A stretch of 64,000 nucleotides of DNA from Massiliimalia sp050943535 (lineage in GTDB: Bacteria > Bacillota > Clostridia > Oscillospirales > Ruminococcaceae): the NCBI GenBank assembly GCA_050943535.1, contig JBMNPJ010000011.1, positions 1 through 64,000 of the forward strand, read 5' to 3'. Below the pieces are notes generated by a model that was not told the DNA's origin, searched no databases, and was given only the letters and a program-made list of their open reading frames with translations. Below are positions 8,818 through 16,234 of the stretch, piece after piece (the first letter of the stretch is position 1; every line of letters starts with the position of its first letter). Made by a program: the position numbers and the translations under genes.

Positions 8818-9435
8818 ATGGGATTATTTACAAAAAAGAATTCCGGAGAATCCTTATCTTCTGGGGGAATCCAGTACCTGCTGGTGGGATTGGGAAATCC
8901 GGAACGGAAATATGAAAACACCCGGCATAATGCAGGTTTTTTGGCTATTGACCACATTGCAGAAGAGCTTGGGGTCAAAGTCAATCAGGTGAAGTTTAAA
9001 TCTCTGGTGGGAACCGGTGTGATTGACGGGAAAAAATGCCTTCTCATGAAGCCGTCTACCTATATGAACTTAAGCGGTCAGGCTGTGGTAGAAGCCATGA
9101 ATTTTTATAAAATCCCCATTGAAAACGTAATCGTGTTTTTTGATGATATCTCTTTGGAACCCTCTTTCCTGCGGATTCGCCGGAAAGGGTCTGACGGGGG
9201 ACACAACGGCATTAAAAACATTATTTACCTGACCGGAAAGGACACTTTCCCACGGGTGAAGATCGGGGTGGGCAAAAAGCCTCATCCTGACTATAATCTG
9301 GCTGATTGGGTGCTTTCCAATTTTACCAAAGAAGAACAGGAAAAAATGAAAGAAAGCTTTGAAAAATGTCCGGAAATCGCCAAACTGATTGTTTCTGGAA
9401 AGATTGACCAGGCAATGAATCGGTATAATTCCTGA
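8818..9435 (+). CDS. pth: Peptidyl-tRNA hydrolase
   Basis: Cleaves the ester between peptide and tRNA in drop-off peptidyl-tRNAs, recycling tRNA in the cytoplasm. The family signatures are LLVGLGNPERKYENTRHNAG with catalytic H37, KPSTYMNLSG, FFDDISLE with D109/D110, and GSDGGHNGIK. The protein is 205 residues, with about 18 extra residues before the usual family start; the annotated ATG has TTTTAGGAG upstream, so the extension appears genuine. It is followed 59 bases later by mfd, the common pth-mfd arrangement of Firmicutes, and preceded by a hairpin that may attenuate both. Confidence 0.97.
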   Translation: MGLFTKKNSGESLSSGGIQYLLVGLGNPERKYENTRHNAGFLAIDHIAEELGVKVNQVKFKSLVGTGVIDGKKCLLMKPSTYMNLSGQAVVEAMNFYKIPIENVIVFFDDISLEPSFLRIRRKGSDGGHNGIKNIIYLTGKDTFPRVKIGVGKKPHPDYNLADWVLSNFTKEEQEKMKESFEKCPEIAKLIVSGKIDQAMNRYNS

Positions 9436-9494
9436 TTGGAAATTGATCATAACAAGACGGGTGTCCCGGAACGGATGAAAAGGAGGAAGCCAAT

Positions 9495-12400
9495 ATGAGG
9501 CTCTATCAAAATATTGCGGAACGTCTGCCCCAGTTTAATCAGATGGTGGAGCATTTAAAGGTGCTCAATACCCCGCTGCTTACCATAGGGCTGTCTGATA
9601 TTCACAAGGCTCATTTTATCTATGCGGCTTCCCAGTCCCTGGGGCAGCCGGTGCTGGTGGTTACTGATGACGAAGCGGCAGCCAGACGAATGTGTGATGA
9701 CATTAATACCATGCACGGAGAGGAGTATGCCTTTGTATACCCTAGCCGGGATTTTACCTTTCGGCAGGTGGAAAGCGTATCCCGTGAGTACGAGCAGCTG
9801 CGCATTGGGGTGCTGTCCCGTATTTTAAACGGCAGCTGTCCCATTTGTTTCTGCGGAATTGAGGCGCTGCTACAGTACACCATTCCCCCGTCCCAGCTGC
9901 GGAGCCGCACCTTTACCATTAAAGCGGACGGCAGCTATGAAATGGAACGGCTTGTGGAACAACTGGTGCGGGCAGGGTATTCCCGCCGTCCACAGGTAGA
10001 GGGAATTGCTCAGTTCTCTGTCCGCGGGGGGATTTTGGATATTTTTCCGCCCAATTATTCCGCTCCGGTGCGAATGGAATTTTGGGGCGATGAAATTGAC
10101 ATGCTCTCCTTTTTTGATTTGGAATCTCAGCGGCGCACCGATCCGGTAGATCAGGTGGTGATTACCCCTGCCAGCGAGTGCCTCTTTGATTCTCCGGAAG
10201 TGCTTCGGGAAAAGATTGCCGCTTTGAAAGACAAAATAAAAACCGGAACGGCGGCGGAAAAGCTGGCGGCAGACCTTACCCGTCTGGACAGCGGAATGGA
10301 ACTTTACTCCATTGATAAATATCTGCCTTTAGCTTATGAAACCTTAGCTACCATTCTGGATTATTACGAACCGGATGTCATGATGTTTGTCAGTGAATAT
10401 GTGTCCATCAAAGAGCGGGCAAAATCATTCAGCTGGCAGCACCATGAGGATTTAAAGACCCTGTTTGAAGACGGGGAGCTATGCAAAGGGTTGGATCGGT
10501 ACTGTGCGGAATTTCCTCAGATTCAGCACCGGTTTTCAGAAGCCAACAGCGTTTTTCTGGACACCTTTGCTCGTTCCAACCACGATGTTAAATTTAAGAC
10601 CATCCTCAATATTAACCCTATCCAGACCTCCAATTTCAGTGGAGAGCTGAAGGTGCTGTATGAGGATATTTCTCCTCTTTTGGAAAACGGATATTGTATC
10701 GCTGTACTGACTGGTACGCCTAAAGCGGCATCCAATCTGGCCCATGACCTGCAAAAGATGGGGATCAATGCCGAATACGCCAAGGACATGAAGGGATTTG
10801 TCATGCGCAAGGTGTATGTGCTGGCGGGGAATATTTCCTCCGGGTTTGAGTATCCGGAAATTAAGTTTTCCCTGATCTCCACCAATAAAAGCGTGGCCAC
10901 CCAGACACGGCGGAGCAAGTATAAAAAGGGAAAACAGATTCGCTCTTTGGATGACCTGTCCCAGGGGGATCTGGTGGTTCACGTATCCCATGGGATCGGG
11001 GTATTTGAGGGAATTCAGAAAATGGATCTTCACGGAATTGTGAAGGATTACATTAAAATCCGGTATGCGGGAGCGGATAACCTGTATGTTCCGGTTACCC
11101 AGCTGGATTTGGTGTCCAAATACATTGGTCCGAAAGATGAAAACAACATTAAACTCAATAAGCTCAATTCCGGGGAGTGGCAGAAAACCAAATCCCGGGT
11201 GCGTAAAGCCTGTGCTGATATGGCAGATGAACTGATTGCTTTGTACGCCAAACGGATGAAGGTCAAAGGGCATCCGTTTAGCGAGGATACCCCGTGGCAG
11301 CGGGAGTTTGAAGACTATTTCCCCTATGAGGAAACCGAAGACCAGCTTCGCTGTATTGGGGAAATCAAAGAGGATATGGAGCGTGCAGTCCCCATGGACC
11401 GGCTTTTGTGCGGCGACGTGGGATTCGGAAAAACCGAGGTGGCGCTGCGGGCGGCGTTTAAATGCGTCATGGACAGTAAACAATGCGCCATCCTGTGCCC
11501 CACCACCATTTTGGCGTGGCAGCATTATCAGAACGCCATCCAGCGGTTTGAAAATTTCCCCATCCGTATTGAACTGCTGTCTCGGTTCCGTTCTCCCAAG
11601 CAGATTAAGGAAACAGTGAAAAAGCTCAAAGAAGGGGAAGTGGATATTGTCATCGGCACCCACCGGTTGGTTCAAAAAGATATTGAGTTTAAGGATTTAG
11701 GCCTTGCCATTATCGACGAGGAACAGCGGTTTGGAGTGGCGCACAAAGAAAAATTCAAGCAGATGTTTACCAGTGTGGATATGCTGACCCTGTCTGCAAC
11801 CCCAATCCCTCGTACCCTTAACATGGCTATGAGCGGAATCCGGGATATGTCCACCATCGAGCAGGCGCCCCAGGATCGTCACCCGGTGCAGACCTATGTG
11901 CTGGAATATGATCTGGGCATTATCGGTGACGCCATCAAACGGGAGCTTCGCCGCAACGGTCAGGTGTACTACATCCACAACCGGGTGGAAACCATCGACC
12001 TGTGCGCCAGCAAAATCCACGCCATTGTGCCGGATGCGGTCATTGGTGTGGCTCACGGGAAGATGAGTGAAGGGGAACTGTCCGATATCTGGCGGAAGCT
12101 GATGCAGAAGGAAATTGATATCCTCATCTGCACCACCATTATTGAAACGGGAATTGACGTAAAAAACTGCAATACCCTGATTATTGAAAACGCAGACTAT
12201 ATGGGACTGTCTCAGCTTTATCAGCTGCGGGGACGGGTTGGGCGTTCCAACCGACGGGCATTTGCTTATTTTACCTTCCAGCGTGGAAAGGTACTCACCG
12301 AGATTTCTTCCAAGCGGCTGGCTGCTATTCGGGAATTTACCACCTTTGGCTCCGGTTTCCGCATTGCCATGCGGGATTTGGAAATTCGCGGTGCCGGAAA

Positions 12401-12947
12401 TATTTTAGGCGGCAAACAGCACGGGCACATGGAAGCGGTTGGGTATGATATGTATGTGCGTCTGCTCAGCGAAGCCATTGCCCAGCGAAAAGGAGAAATT
12501 CCGGATCAGAAGTCCTATGAATGTCTCATTGATGTACAGTTAAACGCTCACATTCCGGAAAGCTATATTGAAGACTTGTCTCAACGGCTGGATGTTTATA
12601 AAAAGATTGCGTCCCTTCACAGCGAAAGTGAGCGGATGGACTTGCTGGATGAGTTATTGGATCGTTTTGGGGATGTTCCAAAGACGGTGCAAACACTGCT
12701 GGATGTTTCTCTTTTGCGGAATACCCTGGCAAGCTATGGTTTCCGGGAAATCAATCAGCGTGCACAGTCTTTGCAGTTGATTCCGGAAAAACTCAATCCG
12801 CAGATTGCCAACCAGCTGGCTGCGGGAATCCGGGGCAGGGTCATGGTAAACGCATCCCAGAACCCGTATATTACCGTAAAACTCCAGAAAAATGGAGACG
12901 TGGTTGCCACTATGAAAGAAATTGCCAGTGTGCTGGCTGCAGGATAA
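9495..12947 (+). CDS. mfd: Transcription-repair coupling factor Mfd
   Basis: ATP-dependent translocase that removes stalled RNA polymerase and recruits UvrA to lesions. At 1150 residues it is full length. Domains in order: UvrB-like N-terminal module (about 1-340), the CarD-like polymerase-interacting domain around residues 485-560 (GDLVVHVSHGIGVFEG), helicase domain with Walker A GDVGFGKTE near 640 and DEEQRFG near 740, second RecA lobe with the GRVGRSNR motif, and the TRCF C-terminal domain. The start has AGGAGG. It is followed by a strong terminator at 12983-13020. Confidence 0.97.
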   Translation: MRLYQNIAERLPQFNQMVEHLKVLNTPLLTIGLSDIHKAHFIYAASQSLGQPVLVVTDDEAAARRMCDDINTMHGEEYAFVYPSRDFTFRQVESVSREYEQLRIGVLSRILNGSCPICFCGIEALLQYTIPPSQLRSRTFTIKADGSYEMERLVEQLVRAGYSRRPQVEGIAQFSVRGGILDIFPPNYSAPVRMEFWGDEIDMLSFFDLESQRRTDPVDQVVITPASECLFDSPEVLREKIAALKDKIKTGTAAEKLAADLTRLDSGMELYSIDKYLPLAYETLATILDYYEPDVMMFVSEYVSIKERAKSFSWQHHEDLKTLFEDGELCKGLDRYCAEFPQIQHRFSEANSVFLDTFARSNHDVKFKTILNINPIQTSNFSGELKVLYEDISPLLENGYCIAVLTGTPKAASNLAHDLQKMGINAEYAKDMKGFVMRKVYVLAGNISSGFEYPEIKFSLISTNKSVATQTRRSKYKKGKQIRSLDDLSQGDLVVHVSHGIGVFEGIQKMDLHGIVKDYIKIRYAGADNLYVPVTQLDLVSKYIGPKDENNIKLNKLNSGEWQKTKSRVRKACADMADELIALYAKRMKVKGHPFSEDTPWQREFEDYFPYEETEDQLRCIGEIKEDMERAVPMDRLLCGDVGFGKTEVALRAAFKCVMDSKQCAILCPTTILAWQHYQNAIQRFENFPIRIELLSRFRSPKQIKETVKKLKEGEVDIVIGTHRLVQKDIEFKDLGLAIIDEEQRFGVAHKEKFKQMFTSVDMLTLSATPIPRTLNMAMSGIRDMSTIEQAPQDRHPVQTYVLEYDLGIIGDAIKRELRRNGQVYYIHNRVETIDLCASKIHAIVPDAVIGVAHGKMSEGELSDIWRKLMQKEIDILICTTIIETGIDVKNCNTLIIENADYMGLSQLYQLRGRVGRSNRRAFAYFTFQRGKVLTEISSKRLAAIREFTTFGSGFRIAMRDLEIRGAGNILGGKQHGHMEAVGYDMYVRLLSEAIAQRKGEIPDQKSYECLIDVQLNAHIPESYIEDLSQRLDVYKKIASLHSESERMDLLDELLDRFGDVPKTVQTLLDVSLLRNTLASYGFREINQRAQSLQLIPEKLNPQIANQLAAGIRGRVMVNASQNPYITVKLQKNGDVVATMKEIASVLAAG

Positions 12948-12982
12948 GCGGCAGCTTTTGGAAAACCATATCATCAAAAAGT

Positions 12983-13020
12983 ATCCCCCTGCAAACCAAA
13001 CTGGTTTGCAGGGGGATTTT
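12983..13020 (+). terminator. Terminator of mfd
   Basis: A 16-base-pair perfect stem (ATCCCCCTGCAAACCA with its complement), a three-base loop and TTTT. One of the strongest terminators in the window. Confidence 0.9.
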
Positions 13021-13070
13021 GGTAAAGCAGTATTGGCTGAGAGCCGGAGCAAATGATCTTCGGCATGTAC

Positions 13071-13161
13071 TTTGTCAGTAGTGTGGAAATATCAAATAAT
13101 ATTCTCTCAGCTGATAGAATACGGGCGTAGCCTCTTTGGGTCCAGGGGTGTGAACCCCTGG
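13071..13161 (-). repeat. Intergenic palindromic repeat, copy A
   Basis: Read on the minus strand it starts with the palindrome CCAGGGGTTCACACCCCTGG (13161-13142) and continues with a tail containing ACCCAAAGAGGCT, TCAGCTGAGAGAA and TTATTTGATATTTCCA. The tail matches copy D (58045-58134) over about 90 bases; copies B and C match a shorter part. It begins 12 bases after the stop of the minus-strand URO-D gene. Confidence 0.85.
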
Positions 13162-13173
13162 TGCCGCCGGGAG

Positions 13174-14154
13174 TTATTTTTTCCAGCGATCCTGGGTGAG
13201 AAACGCCTCATACATCCACTGTTTTTTGATGGGTTCTGACCCGATGGCTTCGCTGTCTCCGTAGTCGCTGCAAATAAATCCGCCGTTTTCAGTACCCCAG
13301 TAGTCCATGAGCTGTTTGGCTTCGGACCAGATTTGTTCCTTGGTTCCGGAAACGAGGGTAGTTTGGATGTCGCAGCAGGTGTAAAATGCGGTTTTTCCCG
13401 CAAACCGCCGCCCCAGCTCCTCGATGCCGTTGGTGTTTGGCTGAAGCAGGTTAAAGGCATTGACTCCGGCATCAATGAGGGAAGGGATCAGTTCGTTGAT
13501 TTTTCCGCAGGAGTGCATCCAGATATCCCACCCGGCTTTTTTGCAGGCATCAAAAATTTTCTCATACCGGGGTTTAAAGAACTGGTCAAACAATTGGGTG
13601 CTGATAAAGGCGGCTCGTTCGGTTCCCCAGTCGTCGGTAAAGGAAAATCCGTGAATTTTCCCCGGGAATTTTCGGTTGATGTTTTCGATCAAACGCACAT
13701 CAAAATCCACGATTTTGTCTGCCAGAAATTCCATTCGTTCCGGTTCTAGGTAAAGGTCTGCCAGAGTGTTTTCAAATCCGTGCAGGTGGTGCATCCGTTC
13801 AAACAGGAGGGCGAAAATATCGGTCATAATATATTTTCCTTCACTTCCCTCAAATCGCTGTTCCATGCCTTCTAGCAGTTTGGGATCGTCCGGGTCAGGA
13901 AAAACGTAATCGGAAAGACAGTTCCAGTCTGCCAGAGGATGACCGTTAACCAGCCCCATGTTGGAGACCTCTGACCGGGACCAGGTGCAGCCCCACTCGT
14001 CCAGGGTGTGTGCTTTGGTACGGTCTCCGGTGCCGATTTGATTCCAGTTTACATAGTGAACATCGCTGTTTGAGTATTCTTGAAAAATCATGGGCAGACG
14101 ATCCGGGCTTTTAAAATACAGCGCCCGTTTAATTACTTCATAAGAGCTTTGCAT
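13174..14154 (-). CDS. URO-D-family protein (MtaA-like), copy 2, 326 aa
   Basis: Same superfamily as the gene at 4359: matching N-terminus (IKRALYFKSPDRLP), DDWGTERAAFIS, and the HSCGKI motif with the H-x-C metal/thiol site, followed by GVNAFNLLQPN and a GTKEQI segment. The ATG at 14154 is preferred to those at 14163 and 14202 because AAAGGAG lies nine bases upstream; at 14163 the ribosome site touches the start codon. It is transcribed alone and diverges from an AraC-type activator whose promoter overlaps its own, so it is likely controlled by that regulator. Reaction unknown. No corrinoid protein, methyltransferase partner or haem gene is adjacent. Confidence 0.8.
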   Translation of the reverse strand: MQSSYEVIKRALYFKSPDRLPMIFQEYSNSDVHYVNWNQIGTGDRTKAHTLDEWGCTWSRSEVSNMGLVNGHPLADWNCLSDYVFPDPDDPKLLEGMEQRFEGSEGKYIMTDIFALLFERMHHLHGFENTLADLYLEPERMEFLADKIVDFDVRLIENINRKFPGKIHGFSFTDDWGTERAAFISTQLFDQFFKPRYEKIFDACKKAGWDIWMHSCGKINELIPSLIDAGVNAFNLLQPNTNGIEELGRRFAGKTAFYTCCDIQTTLVSGTKEQIWSEAKQLMDYWGTENGGFICSDYGDSEAIGSEPIKKQWMYEAFLTQDRWKK

Positions 14155-14207
14155 GGTATTCATCTCCTTTATTTTGTAAAAGTGTTTTTCGGTTTGTTGC
14201 AACTGCC

Positions 14208-14250
14208 TTTATTATAGTTGGACATCCCAGGTTTCACAATGTATAATAAA
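14208..14250. promoter_or_regulatory. Symmetrical overlapping divergent promoters
   Basis: For the AraC gene: TTGGAC 14218-14223, 18-base spacer, TATAAT 14242-14247. For the URO-D gene on the minus strand: TTGTGA (14239-14234), 17-base spacer, TATAAT (14216-14211). The two -10 regions form an inverted repeat, TTTATTATA at 14208-14216 and TATAATAAA at 14242-14250, so polymerase cannot occupy both at once. Confidence 0.65.
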
Positions 14251-14292
14251 AGAGAATGATTGTACAAATCGGAAGAAAGGAGGGAAATCATC

Positions 14293-15144
14293 ATGGATAC
14301 CGTGGTCAGGTTGCATTATCTGGCGGACAATTGTTTTTATACCCCATGGTCAATCCCTATGCGGAAGATTGACGACTATGAACTTTTGTATGTGACTGCC
14401 GGAAGCGGTGTATTGTGTACTCCGCAAAGGGAATTTGATTTTTCTGAGAACAGCCTGATTTTAGTCCCTCCTGGATTGGAGCACAGTTTTGATTCCCATA
14501 CACTTCCTTTAAAGCTGTGGTGTATTCACTTTAATCTTTATGATTTGGGAGAACCTCAGCAAGGGATGCCCACTTTGCAGGAAGATTCCAGCTGCCAAAT
14601 TAAGGGCCTGCTGTTTGAGGAACAGGACCCAGGCGTGATGCCTCTAAAGCGGATGGAGCTTTCCTTCCCTCTGGTGACTCATCCGGTCAAAGATCCGGTT
14701 TTGCTGGTGCGTTTGGAACAGATGTCCTGTTTTGCCCAAAAGGCGGAGAACAGCTCCATAAAACAGGTTGAAAGACAGCTGACTGATATTTTAGAACAGA
14801 TGCAGTCCGTATCCGGAAAAATTTCTGGGGAGAAGTATGCTAAAGCGGCGGCAGAATATATTGACACCCACTATCAGGAAAATGTTCGTTTGTCCCAGCT
14901 TTCTCAAATCCTTCATCTGGACGGATCCTATATCAGCAAATTGTTTAAGGCGCAGTACGGTATGTCGATTTCCGCTTACATTGCCTGCCGCAGATTGGAA
15001 GAAGCAAAAAAACTTCTTCGTTTGACTGATCTGACTATGGAACAGGTGGCAGAGCAGTCGGGGTTTTATGATGCGTCCCATTTTCATCGGATATTTTGTC
15101 GCCAGGAAGGAAAATCTCCGGGAGAATATCGAAATCGATTATAA
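14293..15144 (+). CDS. AraC-family transcriptional regulator, 283 aa
   Basis: N-terminal cupin-like sensor domain (about residues 10-90, with YELLYVTAGSG and LVPPGLEHSF) joined to a C-terminal double helix-turn-helix (about 180-283; SQLSQILHLDGSYISKLFK and QVAEQSGFYDASHFHRIF, ending in PGEYRNRL). This is the layout of sugar-responsive AraC activators in Firmicutes. The ATG at 14293 has AAAGGAGGG upstream; ORF extension to 14260 does not. It probably senses a sugar and controls the divergent URO-D gene across their shared promoter region; no glycosidase is directly linked, so the ligand is unknown. Confidence 0.92.
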   Translation: MDTVVRLHYLADNCFYTPWSIPMRKIDDYELLYVTAGSGVLCTPQREFDFSENSLILVPPGLEHSFDSHTLPLKLWCIHFNLYDLGEPQQGMPTLQEDSSCQIKGLLFEEQDPGVMPLKRMELSFPLVTHPVKDPVLLVRLEQMSCFAQKAENSSIKQVERQLTDILEQMQSVSGKISGEKYAKAAAEYIDTHYQENVRLSQLSQILHLDGSYISKLFKAQYGMSISAYIACRRLEEAKKLLRLTDLTMEQVAEQSGFYDASHFHRIFCRQEGKSPGEYRNRL

Positions 15145-15175
15145 AATGCCTGTTTTTTGTAAAATAGGCGTTTTA
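15142..15175 (+). terminator. Terminator overlapping the AraC stop codon
   Basis: TAAAATGCCT (15142-15151, including the stop) pairs with AGGCGTTTTA (15166-15175). The loop is T-rich. Modest stem. Confidence 0.55.
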
Positions 15176-15219
15176 TGATTGTGCAAAATGACATAATTTT
15201 TGATAGTCTCAAAAAAAAC

Positions 15220-15289
15220 TTGACATTCCTCTGATTTCATGATATTATATTTAAGCACTCGAGAGTGAGAGATACACCGGAGTGCTTAA
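15220..15289 (+). promoter_or_regulatory. tRNA-Arg promoter and inverted repeat at transcript start
   Basis: TTGACA 15220-15225, 17-base spacer, TATTAT 15243-15248. Immediately after it TTAAGCACTC (15251-15260) pairs with GAGTGCTTAA (15280-15289), so the precursor would begin with a 10-base-pair hairpin 15 bases before the tRNA. The segment around the -10 resembles the promoter at 32690 (ATGATATTATATTTAA versus ATGATATAATATTTAA). Confidence 0.7.
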
Positions 15290-15304
15290 GAAAATAAACA
15301 ATAT

Positions 15305-15381
15305 GCGCCAGTAGCTCAGTTGGATAGAGTGTTTGGCTACGAACCAAAAGGTCGGGGGTTCGAATCCCTTCTGGCGTACCA
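15305..15381 (+). tRNA. tRNA-Arg (anticodon ACG)
   Basis: 77 bases with encoded CCA. The acceptor stem GCGCCAG pairs with CTGGCGT; anticodon stem TTGG/CCAA encloses loop CTACGAA with anticodon ACG at 15339-15341; the T arm has GGTTCGAATCC. A34 is expected to be edited to inosine by TadA, whose gene lies at 39132. Confidence 0.95.
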
Positions 15382-15412
15382 AGCCTGTGGTATATACCAC
15401 AGGCTTTTGTTG
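15381..15412 (+). terminator. tRNA-Arg terminator
   Basis: Perfect 26-base palindrome at 15381-15406 built on GCCTGTGGTA, followed by TTTTG and a further T run. Its first base is the last A of the tRNA CCA end. Confidence 0.85.
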
Positions 15413-15452
15413 TTTTTATAAAGAATTTACAGATGGAGGGGCAGGATAGAAC

Positions 15453-16190
15453 ATGGCCAAAACTTTTGCAGAAATTGGACAGGATAAATCCCTGCCTCAC
15501 ATTGGCGTTATTATGGAAAAGCGGGATACCCAGTATTATCCCCATTTTGAATTGCCTCGTGGATTTCATTTTCACTCCTATCAGCCGGGATATGAAGAAA
15601 AATGGGCTCAGCTAGAGTATGAGGTAGAGGGAATGGACACCTTGGAGGAAGCTCGCGGTGTTTTTTATACCGAGTTTTTGCTGGGACAAACATACCAGTG
15701 GCTTGATCGGGATGGGGAAGAGAAACGGTATCCTCAGCCAGAGCAGTGCCCTTATTTTGAGGAAATGAGACGCCGGATGGTGTTTGTTATGGATGATCGG
15801 GGGGAACTGACGGGAATCGGTGCTCTGTGGCCGGGATGGACATTTGGCAGAGAAGACCAGCGCCTTCACTGGATTGCAGTAAAACCCAAGTATCAGGGAC
15901 TGGGGATCGCCAAAGCGATTGTCTCCAAACTGCTGGATCTTTACAATGACATGGGGTATTCCGGTTATCTTTATCTGGCTTCTCAGACATGGAGTTATAA
16001 AGCCCTTAGGATTTACTATTTGTTTGGATTTGAGCCTTATCTGGGAGAAAAGCCTCAGCGGTGGATTTCCGCTGATTTCACAACCGATCCGCCTCAGCCC
16101 TGGGATTACAAGCAAAAAAATGAAGAAGCTTGGACCATGATCCGAGCCAAATGGCAAGAATATGATGAGAAGCGTTCTTCCGAATGCTGA
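15453..16190 (+). CDS. GNAT-family acetyltransferase, 245 aa
   Basis: Predicted acyl-CoA-dependent N-acetyltransferase. The acetyl-CoA pyrophosphate loop is visible as IAVKPKYQGLGIAKAIV near residues 147-163, with the following helix (LLDLYNDMGY) and a C-terminal strand (ALRIYYLFGFEPYLGE) typical of the fold. The first 80 residues are not recognised. The start has GGAGGGGC upstream. It stands alone between the tRNA terminator and a bidirectional terminator at 16195-16234. Substrate unknown. Confidence 0.8.
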   Translation: MAKTFAEIGQDKSLPHIGVIMEKRDTQYYPHFELPRGFHFHSYQPGYEEKWAQLEYEVEGMDTLEEARGVFYTEFLLGQTYQWLDRDGEEKRYPQPEQCPYFEEMRRRMVFVMDDRGELTGIGALWPGWTFGREDQRLHWIAVKPKYQGLGIAKAIVSKLLDLYNDMGYSGYLYLASQTWSYKALRIYYLFGFEPYLGEKPQRWISADFTTDPPQPWDYKQKNEEAWTMIRAKWQEYDEKRSSEC

Positions 16191-16194
16191 GAGC

Positions 16195-16234
16195 AAAAAA
16201 CGTGCAGACCATTTTTATGGTCTGCACGTTTTTT
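16195..16234. terminator. Bidirectional terminator between convergent genes
   Basis: CGTGCAGACCAT (16201-16212), loop TTTT, ATGGTCTGCACG (16217-16228), flanked by six A and six T. It serves the GNAT gene (+) and the sensor kinase (-), touching the stop codon of the latter. Confidence 0.92.

Noticed and set aside
10536..11675. 379-codon open frame on the minus strand
   Set aside because: Antisense to mfd; no recognisable features.
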